Positions 8,684 to 16,937 are shown, numbered from the stretch's first letter. The stretch: DNA of 64,000 nt from Candidatus Saccharimonadota bacterium (GCA_027450165.1 DAIDKE010000002.1:94271-158270), one strand, 5' to 3'. Notes: a model not told the origin generated them from the sequence alone. A program made the numbers and translations.

Positions 8684-9829
8684 TTACTTGGCGAGTGGAA
8701 AATAGTTGACGCTGGCAATTTGTGCGCTAACTGGGAACATATTTTGATCAATGCCGTCTGGCGGGTATTTCGCTGGGTCACCAGTGTACCACTTACCGCC
8801 AATCGCGAGATTCAAAATCAAGTGATATGGCTGATCGTATGGCCACTGTGTATAGTCGTCATTAGCACCTTTTGTTACCGAGTAGCATTCGTTGCCGTCA
8901 ATAGTGAAGGTTATCTTGTCGGGCGTCCAAGATAGGCCGTAAACATGAAAAGTCTTATCGGAATCAGGCACCTTAAGGGTTGAGAAGTATTTTTCTGGGT
9001 ATGGGTTATTGGTCGGATCTTTGAGCGAATGGGCGATACAATACATAACGTTAGGGTCAACACCCGACGTTTCGGCAATGTCCAGCTCGCCATTTAGGTA
9101 ATATTTATTAGACCCACTTGGTATAGGGTTACCGTTATAGATGTTTTTAGATGGCTCAAGCCAGATTGCCGGCCACGTGCCTACGCCGACTGGCAATTTG
9201 GCGGTTACCTCAATCTTGCCATACTGGAAGTCCTCTTTGCCAAGCGTATCAACTCGGCCTGATGTGTAGTTATAGCCAAGTTCGCTCTGCTTATGCGCCT
9301 CGAGTACTAGTTTGCCGTTCTCTACCCTAACGTTACTCAAGCTATCGGTATAAACTTGTTTTTCTTCGTTAGCAATTGGTGGCCCATCAACAATATTCCA
9401 ATCCTTTTTACCTAACGGTCCATCTGGCATCGTACTAAAATCCTGCGACCAGCTGGCGAATTTTTCGAATCGACCATCAGGAAAGGCCTGAACTTCCGGT
9501 TTTGCGGGTGGTGTTACCTCAGTACTACTCGGTGACGGTGAAGGCTCGGGTGCGGCTGTGGTCTGCTGCGGCCGGCTGTTTGGATTTGAAGGTGACCCTG
9601 TTGATACTGACTCCGTTTCAGCTGGTCCGGACTGAGAGAAGCTAGGAGCCACGGTCAGAGCCAAACTAAGAAGCCCGGTGAGACCAAGCCGCGTGGCCAC
9701 GATCCTTAGTCGATGTCGTCTTTCTTGCTTTTCTTGGGCAATCAAATCGCCGACTTCGCCTAGGTCATGGGCATATTCAGGCTCCGTGTTACTGGAGCCG
9801 GCTGAGTTTATTTGACCATCTTTATGCAT
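8684..9829 (-). CDS. GH16 beta-glucanase, anchored or secreted
   Basis: 381 aa. A cytosolic N-terminus of about 45 aa is followed by a membrane segment (about 46-65), a Pro/Ser-rich linker and a GH16 beta-jelly-roll. The catalytic signature GELDIAETSG gives nucleophile E248, D250 and acid/base E253. GH16 enzymes cut beta-1,3- or beta-1,3-1,4-glucans, agar or carrageenan; the WPAIWL and ELDIAE context fits a laminarinase-type enzyme, though specificity is inference. Divergent from the GT2 synthase; the two -35 boxes are only 11 bp apart. Confidence 0.9.
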   Translation of the reverse strand: MHKDGQINSAGSSNTEPEYAHDLGEVGDLIAQEKQERRHRLRIVATRLGLTGLLSLALTVAPSFSQSGPAETESVSTGSPSNPNSRPQQTTAAPEPSPSPSSTEVTPPAKPEVQAFPDGRFEKFASWSQDFSTMPDGPLGKKDWNIVDGPPIANEEKQVYTDSLSNVRVENGKLVLEAHKQSELGYNYTSGRVDTLGKEDFQYGKIEVTAKLPVGVGTWPAIWLEPSKNIYNGNPIPSGSNKYYLNGELDIAETSGVDPNVMYCIAHSLKDPTNNPYPEKYFSTLKVPDSDKTFHVYGLSWTPDKITFTIDGNECYSVTKGANDDYTQWPYDQPYHLILNLAIGGKWYTGDPAKYPPDGIDQNMFPVSAQIASVNYFPLAK

Positions 9830-9837
9830 AGAACATT

Positions 9838-9866
9838 ATTATAAACAAAACAGAGGTAAAAGTCAA
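9838..9866 (-). promoter_or_regulatory. Promoter of the GH16 gene, near-leaderless
   Basis: TTGACT (9866-9861), 17-nt spacer, TATAAT (9843-9838), then 8 nt to the ATG at 9829. A start site 6-7 nt after the -10 leaves at most a 1-2 nt leader. Confidence 0.75.
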
Positions 9867-9877
9867 TAGGTATAGGA

Positions 9878-9906
9878 TTGACAAATACTGTAAAACAGTA
9901 TATATT
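9878..9906 (+). promoter_or_regulatory. Promoter of the GT2 unit with a dyad operator in its spacer
   Basis: TTGACA (9878-9883), exactly 17 nt, TATATT (9901-9906). The spacer is almost filled by a perfect dyad, ATACTGT-AAA-ACAGTAT (9885-9901), which reaches the first base of the -10. A protein bound there would block polymerase, so this is a likely repressor operator. It resembles no operator I can name with confidence and is shorter than a LexA box. Confidence 0.7.
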
Positions 9907-9997
9907 TCGAATAGGTGGTACACGTAAATCTTAGGCCAATTTCAGCTTAGGCTGTGATTAGTCCAAGGTCGATAACCACTTGAAGCTTAAAAACCCG

Positions 9998-10021
9998 ATG
10001 GGCATGGATGCCCATATTTTT
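9998..10021 (+). terminator. Intrinsic terminator-like hairpin in the GT2 leader (possible attenuator)
   Basis: ATGGGC (9998-10003) pairs with GCCCAT (10010-10015) around a short loop, followed by ATTTTTG. It lies about 85 nt after the predicted start site and 38 nt before the GTG start of the synthase gene. That placement suggests transcription attenuation in a leader of about 146 nt. Confidence 0.5.
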
Positions 10022-10058
10022 GTGCAGGGACCAATCCGACAACACAAGGAGCGCGGTA

Positions 10059-11234
10059 GTGGCTGCTACAGTGAGGGACAGGACACCTCAACACGTCATC
10101 GGTAAACGATCCACGAGGCTCTACCCGGTAACCAAGACCAGCACGGTTGCACTGGTGCCGGCGTACAACGAAGAGGACTGCATCGCAGAGACGATCGAGT
10201 CGCTGATGAATCAGACAGTCCCGTTCATGTACGTGCTCGTCATTGCCAACAACTGCAGGGATAACACAGTTGCAATCGTGCAGTCGCTGCAGTCGGTGTA
10301 TGGCGAGGACAAGCTGAGGCTGATCGTGATGGAAAAGAACGACGGTCTCAAGGCGGGAGCGCTCAACGAAGGCTTTCGCTACGTCGTGACTCACGGCGAA
10401 CGACCCCACTTCATCTTTTCGATGGACGGTGACACGATCATCCACGAGAAGATGCTCGAAGAGGGCGTCAAGAAGTTCGCTCGGGAGCCAAAAACCGGTG
10501 GAATCTGCTCCGCTTACCGAACCATGCCGCTCGAGCGTTTCGAGCGGAGTGGCAAGGTGGGCTGGATCAAGAGGTTCCTCTGGCGGCAGCAGAACATCGA
10601 GTTCTCGCTCGCCAACGCCTGGCGAACTGAGACATACAAGAGTGCACGTGTTCTGCCGGGGGTTTCGACCCTTTACAGAACCGGCGCACTTGAACAGGTC
10701 GGCATGTTGCCGGAGCACGAAGGCCCCTGGGTCGTCAACAACCGTGTCGAGGACTACATCCTCACACTGGAGCTCAAAGACCTGGGATGGGGCGTCAAGT
10801 CCTACCAGGACATGATCAGCTGGAGCGACGTCCCGCTGGACCTCGTGACGCTGCGAAATCAGCGCCTGCGGTGGTACAGCGGTACGGTCGACGTGATTCG
10901 TCAGCGTGGACTGCGCAAGCACTCGCGCTACGAGTTGTTCACGATCTGGCTGCTCATGCTCAACCTGGTTGCCCGAGTGTCTCTGGTTAGCGGCTACTTG
11001 GCGCTGATGGTAACAGGAATCCCGATCCAGTGGGTGACCTGGTGCCTTCTGTTGCCTGTCGTCGCTTCGGCAACACAGCTGCACCGGCTGCACAAGTACG
11101 GTGACCAGCTCGACTTCTGGCAGTACTTCTTCACCGGAACACTTCTGGTGGTGGAGTTGTACGCGTTGTACAGGGAGACCCTGTACGCGCGTGCTATCTG
11201 GCAGAGCTACTACCGTCCCAACCGGGGCTGGTAG
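10059..11234 (+). CDS. Family 2 glycosyltransferase, processive polysaccharide-synthase type
   Basis: 391 aa. The N-terminal GT-A domain begins TVALVPAYNEED. MDGDT (D123, D125) is the metal-binding DxD, VEDY is the acceptor-side motif, and QRLRW (268-272) is the Q(R/Q)xRW signature of processive synthases (cellulose, hyaluronan, PNAG, chitin type). About three membrane helices follow (about 285-380). A GTG start at 10059 is chosen because AAGGAG (10046-10051) sits 7 nt upstream; an ATG at 10008 lies inside the leader hairpin. Codons are GC-rich and actinobacteria-like, unlike the flanking genes. The polymer made is unknown. Confidence 0.87.
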   Translation: MAATVRDRTPQHVIGKRSTRLYPVTKTSTVALVPAYNEEDCIAETIESLMNQTVPFMYVLVIANNCRDNTVAIVQSLQSVYGEDKLRLIVMEKNDGLKAGALNEGFRYVVTHGERPHFIFSMDGDTIIHEKMLEEGVKKFAREPKTGGICSAYRTMPLERFERSGKVGWIKRFLWRQQNIEFSLANAWRTETYKSARVLPGVSTLYRTGALEQVGMLPEHEGPWVVNNRVEDYILTLELKDLGWGVKSYQDMISWSDVPLDLVTLRNQRLRWYSGTVDVIRQRGLRKHSRYELFTIWLLMLNLVARVSLVSGYLALMVTGIPIQWVTWCLLLPVVASATQLHRLHKYGDQLDFWQYFFTGTLLVVELYALYRETLYARAIWQSYYRPNRGW

Positions 11235-11258
11235 GCGACAATAGAGGTAGGAGGGCGC

Positions 11259-11483
11259 TTGCTGTACACAGCTCGGATCGGTGCGTCCGGGGCGGGGGCC
11301 ACTGCGTTGGTCGCCATTCCGGCGTATTACGCGCACAACTCGTTGCTTTGGCGCGGGTTGTTCGTATGGATCGTGGTCGGGGCGCTGATCGTCTCGATTT
11401 CGATCGTCCGGTTCTGGATCGGTCACCGTCACTTCCTCATGGAGCGGCGGATTGCCGAGCACCAGACCGTCATGACCAGCTAG
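11259..11483 (+). CDS. Small two-helix membrane protein in the GT2 unit
   Basis: 74 aa from a TTG start; AGGAGG (11249-11254) lies 4 nt upstream. Two hydrophobic helices (about residues 12-28 and 33-52) end in a basic tail (RFWIGHRHFLMERR). It is 24 nt downstream of the GT2 gene with the same GC-rich codon use, so the two are probably one transcript. Small membrane partners are common beside synthase-type GT2 enzymes, but no family is recognised. Confidence 0.65.
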   Translation: MLYTARIGASGAGATALVAIPAYYAHNSLLWRGLFVWIVVGALIVSISIVRFWIGHRHFLMERRIAEHQTVMTS

Positions 11484-11504
11484 CCGATGGCATCCATACC
11501 ACAC

Positions 11505-11545
11505 CCCGCCAGGGGTGACTCGCAAGTTTGAGTCCCCCTGGCGGG
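11505..11545 (+). terminator. GC-rich 3' hairpin of the GT2 unit
   Basis: CCCGCCAGGGG (11505-11515) pairs with CCCCTGGCGGG (11535-11545), enclosing an inner GACTC/GAGTC stem with loop GCAAGTTT. There is no U-tract after it, so termination strength is uncertain. The inner stem-loop is closely similar to that of the hairpin at 61778-61812. Confidence 0.6.
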
Positions 11546-11689
11546 TCTGGTAGCCCATTGAGCGTCGGAATAAGTGCTGCCTTTAGGCCGCTTTTCCGAA
11601 GCTTCTGTTTGCTTACGTAAATGTGTGTTTACGCCGATGATTCCAAAAGGATGAAAAGCATAACAAGATAATTCATTGATTATAAAACA

Positions 11690-11741
11690 AGCCCTATAGG
11701 TACGGCGCCACTATTCAAGTGGGCTGCATACGTATAGGGCT
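11690..11741 (-). terminator. Two-part terminator after the 82-aa membrane protein gene
   Basis: On the minus strand AGCCCTATA (11741-11733) pairs with TATAGGGCT (11698-11690), with an inner CCACT-TGAAT-AGTGG hairpin between, followed by TGTTTTAT. The 11546-11689 stretch between the two hairpins shows no gene. Confidence 0.65.
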
Positions 11742-11756
11742 GACACCGCCTGGCGT

Positions 11757-12005
11757 TCACTCGTTGTGGTCGTAGAAGTAACGCCCCTTGACCGAGTCGT
11801 CGGCGATCAGGTCGATAGCCCAGAAGACGACCAGGATAACAAGCGACGCCCACCATCCGTAGTGCTCCCAGAACAACTCCTGACCGTAGTGGTTGAAAAG
11901 CTGGATTACGAAGTACCCAAGCTCCACTACCACGACTGCGGCGACGAGCTGCTTGATAAAAGACCAGAGCAGCCTCTTCAGACGTTGGCGTTTCAGTGTA
12001 CTCAC
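11757..12005 (-). CDS. Small membrane protein of unknown function
   Basis: 82 aa from a GTG start. A basic N-terminus (KRQRLKRLL) is followed by two hydrophobic segments (about residues 15-37 and 48-67) and an acidic tail. No family is recognised. It is a self-contained GC-rich unit with promoter at 12068-12041 and its own terminator, convergent with the GT2 unit. The ribosome binding site is weak (GGAAGCAG overlapping the start). Confidence 0.6.
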   Translation of the reverse strand: MSTLKRQRLKRLLWSFIKQLVAAVVVVELGYFVIQLFNHYGQELFWEHYGWWASLVILVVFWAIDLIADDSVKGRYFYDHNE

Positions 12006-12040
12006 CTGCTTCCGTGTCGATGTAACTGCGGTGTGGCTGT

Positions 12041-12068
12041 ATTATAACACTTAATTTAAAAAAGTAAA
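12041..12068 (-). promoter_or_regulatory. Promoter of the 82-aa membrane protein gene
   Basis: TTTACT (12068-12063), 16-nt spacer, TATAAT (12046-12041), about 29 nt of leader before the GTG at 12005. The same TTTACT/TATAAT pair occurs at the 45425 cassette. Confidence 0.65.
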
Positions 12069-12075
12069 TACAGGC

Positions 12076-14145
12076 TTAAAAAGCTGGGTTTGGAATTATT
12101 TCTCCGGTATCGTCCCACACATTGCCAGACCACGAGTCGAAGTTTGCCAGCGGTTCGTTGATGTGCAGCGGTCCATAGGCAAAATCACGCAGGAAGTGGT
12201 TGTTAGTAACAGTATAGCCAGCTTGATGATATTGTCCGTTGTTACCGTCGACGATAGCCAGAGTAAAACCACCGCCATCTAATAGGTTCTTATCAATTGT
12301 GATTGGTCCAGTACCGTCAGGACCTAAATCAGGTGCAAAAAACAGTGCCGAGTTTCCGCCTAAGCCGTTAATGTTGTTATGCCGGACAATTATATTACTG
12401 GAACCGTTCTGCATCTGTCCGCCGTCTGAATGTGAGCCCGTACCAGGTGTGAAGTTGTGTATATAAGAGTCTTCAAGGTCGGTGTTGTCGCCGAGTTTTA
12501 CGCCATCTCCTAGCATATCGTGGATATTAAGGTTATATCCCTTCCAATTCGTGTATCCGACAGCCGTTTCGTCGATATTATAAAACTCTGAATTTCGAAT
12601 TGTCGCATCACCGCTATAGACGCCAATTCCCGGTGTTGAGTCGTGAATCTTGCTATTTTCGATAGTAACATTGTTGGCCCGAACGTTGACTGTTCCTGTA
12701 ACATCCATATTATAAAGCGTCATGTTGTCGTGCGTTATTGTCAGTGAGCCGTGGTATGGAATTAAGGTTGACCCTGGTGCGACGCCCGTGCAAGTTGCGT
12801 CTGGAAACGCTGGATATGCCGGACAGGCGGCAAAGGATGTTGGCGCCGAAACAACTGTTGATGGTGAGAACGTTGCATCCACCCAATAGTTGGCGTTTTG
12901 GTAATTACTTTGCGGAAACGTTGGAGATGCGGCGTAATCGTAAACACTAGCAGTACCAGTCTCGGATGGCGAAGCGACCACGAGATATTGACTTGAAAAA
13001 TAAGATGAATTGAAAAAGCTTGACGTCGCCGCATAATTACCGTTTGGCGCATAATAAGATACTATGTAATCTGTGCCGGCTGTGACTTGCACGGGCGTAT
13101 TAAATCGCGCCGCCTGCCAACCGGTGGCCGATTCATTGGTAAAAGTTACACTTCCCAAATTTGTGCCAGAAGTGGTCCACAGATTACCGACGTGCGTACC
13201 ATTGTTGCCTGTATCTTTATAAAACCTGACACCTGTAATATATCCGTCGACCGACGGCCTAATGCGCAGCCCAACCTCGATGCCGTTATTGTCGGCTGCC
13301 GCTGTTGTGGGCGGTGTGTCCGTGTTATTGAATATTGTAATATCTGCCAGAGTAACCGTAACAGGTTGACTTGAGTCTGAAACGTTGCCAGCGACGTCGT
13401 ATGCGGTAACAGCGTAGGAATAAGCGTCGCCAGGCAGAGCATTAGTGTCCGTAAAACTAGTTCCAGTAGTAGTTGCCAGCTTTTGTCCTCCGCGCCATAT
13501 CTGATAACCTGCGACGCCGACATTGTCGGTCGCAGCCGACCAAGTTAACCGTACGTCGTGCTCGGCCGATTGCTCAACTGTAAAATTGGTTGGCTTTGTT
13601 GGTGGCGTGGTGTCGCTAGGTTGACCCAAAATAGGTGTCGTTATAGGAGCTATTTTCTTGACTAGGCTTGCCGAGCTAGAGTTTTGGTCTGTCGTTTGGG
13701 GCGTATTGCCGCTAGCATCTGAAGCCTTTGCTGCGACATTAAAACTATACACCTTAGGCTGACTGGCGTTACCGGAGGCGTCGTAAGCGATAATAGTTAA
13801 CTCATGTTTGCCGGGTGACAGCGAAGAAATATCGATGGTTGCACTGAACGGACTGGCATAGCTAACCGCAGCAAGTTGACCGTCGACACGGTATTCTACT
13901 TTTCCGATGTTATTGCTATCACCGGTATCTATGGCCACATTCAGTGAAGTTGACTGAGCAACCGATAAGTCAACCGATGAGCTTAGGCTTACTACTGGCG
14001 GTGCGACATTATTCTTTGTCGTGGTTGATACAGAATCCTTTTTATTAGTATGCGAAGTCGTGGCGGCGACAACCAACCAGCCGACGCAAAAAATAACTAG
14101 GAGTGAAATAAGGAGTCGGACATTTTTTGTTTTTTTCGACACCAT
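12076..14145 (-). CDS. Exported multidomain beta-helix protein (Ig-like, FN3, DUF4082, parallel beta-helix)
   Basis: 689 aa. N-terminal signal anchor (about 10-30); Ig-like domain with GDSNNIGKVEYRVDG and SPGKHELTIIAYD (about 50-135); a Ser/Thr linker; a fibronectin type III domain starting PTKPTNFTVEQS (about 180-265); a DUF4082-like domain (about 270-430) with GYITGVRFYKDTGNNGTH; and a C-terminal right-handed parallel beta-helix (about 455-689) with many short Asn-rich turns (NNVTIENS, SNIIVRHNNINGLGG). The architecture fits a surface polysaccharide-binding or lyase-like protein. No catalytic residues can be assigned. Confidence 0.82.
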   Translation of the reverse strand: MVSKKTKNVRLLISLLVIFCVGWLVVAATTSHTNKKDSVSTTTKNNVAPPVVSLSSSVDLSVAQSTSLNVAIDTGDSNNIGKVEYRVDGQLAAVSYASPFSATIDISSLSPGKHELTIIAYDASGNASQPKVYSFNVAAKASDASGNTPQTTDQNSSSASLVKKIAPITTPILGQPSDTTPPTKPTNFTVEQSAEHDVRLTWSAATDNVGVAGYQIWRGGQKLATTTGTSFTDTNALPGDAYSYAVTAYDVAGNVSDSSQPVTVTLADITIFNNTDTPPTTAAADNNGIEVGLRIRPSVDGYITGVRFYKDTGNNGTHVGNLWTTSGTNLGSVTFTNESATGWQAARFNTPVQVTAGTDYIVSYYAPNGNYAATSSFFNSSYFSSQYLVVASPSETGTASVYDYAASPTFPQSNYQNANYWVDATFSPSTVVSAPTSFAACPAYPAFPDATCTGVAPGSTLIPYHGSLTITHDNMTLYNMDVTGTVNVRANNVTIENSKIHDSTPGIGVYSGDATIRNSEFYNIDETAVGYTNWKGYNLNIHDMLGDGVKLGDNTDLEDSYIHNFTPGTGSHSDGGQMQNGSSNIIVRHNNINGLGGNSALFFAPDLGPDGTGPITIDKNLLDGGGFTLAIVDGNNGQYHQAGYTVTNNHFLRDFAYGPLHINEPLANFDSWSGNVWDDTGEIIPNPAF

Positions 14146-14219
14146 GATGTGACTATTATAACATTACATATTTGAAATTAACTATTTTTTGCCGTCGCCT
14201 AAGTGCTTACTGGCGACGC

Positions 14220-14297
14220 TTAAGGCAAATAAATAAGACCTAATATTCCGAATACTACTGATGACCAAATAAATACGCGTGTTGCTATTTTTTGCAT
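14220..14297 (-). CDS. 25-aa single-helix membrane peptide, leaderless
   Basis: An ATG at 14297 opens a 25-codon frame ending TAA: a short polar start (MQKIATR) then an almost continuous hydrophobic run (VFIWSSVVFGILGLIYL) and a terminal proline. TATAAT at 14309-14304 lies exactly six bases upstream of the ATG, the same spacing as at the other leaderless genes here. The stop codon runs into a perfect CGTCGCC/GGCGACG hairpin (about 14184-14218). The function is unknown; a toxin-like or regulatory membrane peptide is one possibility. Confidence 0.45.
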   Translation of the reverse strand: MQKIATRVFIWSSVVFGILGLIYLP

Positions 14298-14324
14298 ATA
14301 TTAATTATACCATTATCCCTGGTG

Positions 14325-14711
14325 TTACATAGTGCTATACGCGCCAGCGCCAAATAAGACAATCACGCCGCAAAGCGCAAAAAGCATCAGATCATATTCC
14401 CAGCCGCCGCGACTTGCCCAATAAGGGCTGTGCCACTTAAAGATATGTAGCGACATTGTCGAAATCATCAGAAGCATTAAGCCAAGCGCCGCCAGCTGCG
14501 GCAACACACCAAAAACCAGCCCCAGTGCGCCGGCGAATTCAGCCGTTGCCACAAAATAACCCACCGGCACCGAGACGCTGTTTTCGCGAGCGAATTTTTT
14601 AATGTTTTTGAATTTTTTACGCGAACTTACGAAAAATGTTAAACCAACGACCAGGCGTATTAACAGAAGTAACGCCGAATAAACAAATGCCGGATATTGG
14701 TTCGATAACAT
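14325..14711 (-). CDS. DoxX-family membrane protein
   Basis: 128 aa with four hydrophobic helices. The family features are RLVVGLTFFVSSRKKFKNI in helix 1 to loop, a VPVGYFVATAEFAGALGLVFG segment in helix 2, and the HIFKWHSPYWASRGGWEYDLML loop before helix 4. DoxX-like proteins are quinone or redox-associated inner-membrane subunits, but most members, including this one, have no proven role. TAAACT lies six bases before the ATG, so this may be another leaderless gene. Confidence 0.8.
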   Translation of the reverse strand: MLSNQYPAFVYSALLLLIRLVVGLTFFVSSRKKFKNIKKFARENSVSVPVGYFVATAEFAGALGLVFGVLPQLAALGLMLLMISTMSLHIFKWHSPYWASRGGWEYDLMLFALCGVIVLFGAGAYSTM

Positions 14712-14772
14712 GGTTATAGTTTAGCACTGTTTGGCGGGGCGTCGCATCGAAAGGTGGGATGCCCCCACTAGT

Positions 14773-15126
14773 CTATAGAGCGGTTTGATTATACCACCCT
14801 GGGTTGGTGACCTCTCTAAATCCTGGCGGTGTGCTACCGAAGTCATATTGATAGGTATACTCATGTCTATCTACTAATGAACCTTGGTCAATGCGAGCCC
14901 GTACAACATCTTGAGCCTGTGCTTCAAAATCTGCTGCCTGAGTATGTATTTGACGCAGGGACTCTTCGATAACGCTTACGGCGAAGATAAACGGATATAC
15001 TTCGTTGTCGTCCTTCTTCGCTAGAATTTTTGTAAAACGAAAAAAGCCCCCGGCAACGAGTAAGGTATTATTAAATCCGTCACCATTAATGAAGATTTTG
15101 TGCCCATTGTATTCTTCATAATCCAT
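14773..15126 (-). CDS. Hypothetical protein
   Basis: 117 aa, soluble, no family recognised. Visible features are a GDGFNNTLLVAGGFFRF beta-rich N-terminal part, an amphipathic helix (EESLRQIHTQAADFEAQAQDVV) and an aromatic tail. ACGGGAG about 7 nt upstream of the ATG gives a normal ribosome binding site. It is a monocistronic or small-operon gene with resident base composition. Confidence 0.6.
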   Translation of the reverse strand: MDYEEYNGHKIFINGDGFNNTLLVAGGFFRFTKILAKKDDNEVYPFIFAVSVIEESLRQIHTQAADFEAQAQDVVRARIDQGSLVDRHEYTYQYDFGSTPPGFREVTNPGWYNQTAL

Positions 15127-15189
15127 AAAAGTACTCCCGTATATTATGACTCTTTATGCTCGTCGTTTATTCGTAGATGGACTTAGATG

Positions 15190-15744
15190 CTATATATATT
15201 TATCGATATCGTTTACGAACAGCCTTAGTATGTCGCCCTTCTTAATTTTTGATTTGCCGTGCCCGAGGTCTCGCCTTATTGCCAGCATTAACTCCTCTAG
15301 TTGGAAAAGTGTCTTATAAGTTTTGTCGTCAGGATCAATAGGTGTAACGCGCAATACCCCCCACTTAGCAACAACTTCATTCGAACCATATGACAAAAAC
15401 AAGGGTGTTTTATTAATAAAGAATTCTTGAATTTCTTTTTGCGTGGGATTATTTACGATGTCATTTTTGCCTAATATTCTAAGATACAACTTAAAAACAT
15501 CATTATATAGTTCGACCTTCTGGGAGCGAAGCGACTGATCAGTGAGTTGCTTCATTTGAATTGATTTGTTTGTTAATACGGTCACGACTGCTACTACTAT
15601 CAATGCTACACCTGAAATAATACTCGCCTGAAGCGGCTGAGCTAGTTTTAGAAAAGCTTGAGCCAAAATATTACCGACAATAAGAACGGCTATAGCAGCT
15701 AGTGTTATAGCTAAAAATCCCATTAATAGTAGACTTTTTTTCAT
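15190..15744 (-). CDS. Membrane protein with a two-helix hairpin and soluble C-terminal domain
   Basis: 184 aa from the ATG at 15744. Two membrane helices (about residues 4-26 and 37-58) are followed by KSIQMKQLTDQSLRSQKVELYNDVFKLY-type helices, a pattern seen in many uncharacterised inner-membrane proteins. A longer in-frame start at 15798 exists, but TATGAT at 15757-15752 lies seven bases before the 15744 ATG, so I prefer the short form. Function is unknown. Lower GC than most neighbours. Confidence 0.6.
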   Translation of the reverse strand: MKKSLLLMGFLAITLAAIAVLIVGNILAQAFLKLAQPLQASIISGVALIVVAVVTVLTNKSIQMKQLTDQSLRSQKVELYNDVFKLYLRILGKNDIVNNPTQKEIQEFFINKTPLFLSYGSNEVVAKWGVLRVTPIDPDDKTYKTLFQLEELMLAIRRDLGHGKSKIKKGDILRLFVNDIDKYI

Positions 15745-15937
15745 AAAACACATCATACACTTTATGATAAAAGTAGTATAGGTATTGGAAATATTCACCT
15801 GTATTTAGCGCGGTAAATATAAGCACTAATAATTAACTATGAATAAATCTCCGACAATGAGGTAAGTTAGTTTTGCTACTTTAACAGGACGCTAGGGATG
15901 GGAATATAATTTTTAACGATGAACTTAAGCGTGCACG

Positions 15938-16687
15938 CTAAACTCTTGCCTCAACTTCTCCGGTCACTTTGTTGAGCGTAACACCGACTCTGTATTTTTT
16001 GGGCATAGCCTGATCGCGATTTTCCTTAGGTATCTCAAAGATGGTTAGCTGCTTACCAAACTCTTCTTGCATACAGTGGATGAATACGTCCTCGATGGCA
16101 TGCCAAATATTACTAAAAATTACCTCTGCATTCTGGAGGCTGTGCATGGGATGGCCGTCGAAAGTCGGCTCTTTTATGTTGTGCTCACCGTCGTTACGGT
16201 AGGTATATAATGCTTTCTGCCAGGTTCTTTTATCTTCTTTGATGCGCTCAGTCATTTGAGGGTCAACTTCAGGATGGGCAATCTGAAAAGCGGCGACAAG
16301 TTGATCAAAATTGACGTCTTTGTCAAAAACATATCCAATATCGTAGCCAAGTAACTTCATTAATTCTTGAAAGCGGCTCTTGTAAGCAACCCACAGGTGT
16401 CCGTATAGGTCTCTATACGCTTTGGTTGTCTCAAGCTCTGTTGAAAGAAAGCCTTTCGATTCGCGCAGACGCCGCAAGTCTATAAACGCCTGGCCGAGCT
16501 CTTCTGCCATAGACATGGCTAAGCCCGTTGCAGCCTCCTTTTTAATTTCAAAAGCAGTAACCGGATCATCACCGCCATCTACCTTGAGAAAAGGAAAAAA
16601 ATCCAGCATAGTCATTTCGGTGCGCGCAACCCACGGCTCACTGGCGCCAAAATCAGCAACCTTTTTAAGCTCAAGTTCAAATGGCAT
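15938..16687 (-). CDS. Hypothetical soluble protein
   Basis: 249 aa, mostly helical and charged, no family recognised. It contains HPEVDPQMTERIKEDKRTW and a conserved-looking RNDGEHNIKEPTFDGHPMHS segment near residue 165. TACAAT at 16699-16694 is six bases upstream of the ATG, with no Shine-Dalgarno sequence, so translation is probably leaderless. Confidence 0.6.
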   Translation of the reverse strand: MPFELELKKVADFGASEPWVARTEMTMLDFFPFLKVDGGDDPVTAFEIKKEAATGLAMSMAEELGQAFIDLRRLRESKGFLSTELETTKAYRDLYGHLWVAYKSRFQELMKLLGYDIGYVFDKDVNFDQLVAAFQIAHPEVDPQMTERIKEDKRTWQKALYTYRNDGEHNIKEPTFDGHPMHSLQNAEVIFSNIWHAIEDVFIHCMQEEFGKQLTIFEIPKENRDQAMPKKYRVGVTLNKVTGEVEARV

Positions 16688-16817
16688 GACAATATTGTAC
16701 TACGTTTTTGGCGCTCAGAGTTATCTAGTGTCAAAAGTTTGGCGCACCACCTCTTGTACTTCAAATCAAACAAAAATACACCTCATTTGTAGGGGTGTAT
16801 TTCGTTAATAAGTGCTC

Positions 16818-16892
16818 TGGCAGGGGAGACAGGACTCGAACCTGCAACCAACGGTTTTGGAGACCGCTACTCTACCATTGAGCTACTCCCCT
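16818..16892 (-). tRNA. tRNA-Trp (anticodon CCA)
   Basis: Acceptor AGGGGAG (16892-16886) pairs with CTCCCCT (16828-16822); the anticodon loop is CTCCAAA; GGTTCGAGTCC is the T-arm; the 3' CCA (16820-16818) is encoded. CCA reads only UGG, so UGA is an ordinary stop here. This excludes the UGA-glycine code of Gracilibacteria and Absconditabacteria. Confidence 0.97.
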
Positions 16893-16908
16893 TTATTGCC
16901 TGTGCAAT

Positions 16909-16937
16909 ATTGTATCAAATGTCACCACCTTAGCCAA
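16909..16937 (-). promoter_or_regulatory. Promoter of tRNA-Trp
   Basis: TTGGCT (16937-16932), 17-nt spacer, TACAAT (16914-16909), 17 nt before the tRNA 5' end. Confidence 0.65.

Noticed and set aside
9885..9901. LexA (SOS) box in the GT2 promoter
   Set aside because: The half-sites resemble CTGT/ACAG, but they are only 3 nt apart; a LexA box needs a longer spacing.
9987..11558. 523-codon open frame antisense to the GT2 synthase
   Set aside because: It mirrors the GC-rich synthase and its small partner, lacks a ribosome binding site, and its product is low-complexity Arg/His/Pro/Gln-rich. Long antisense frames are expected in GC-rich genes.
16818..16892. Possible UGA recoding as in Gracilibacteria
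   Set aside because: The tRNA-Trp anticodon is CCA, and TGA works as a real stop, for example at the end of 45736-46209.
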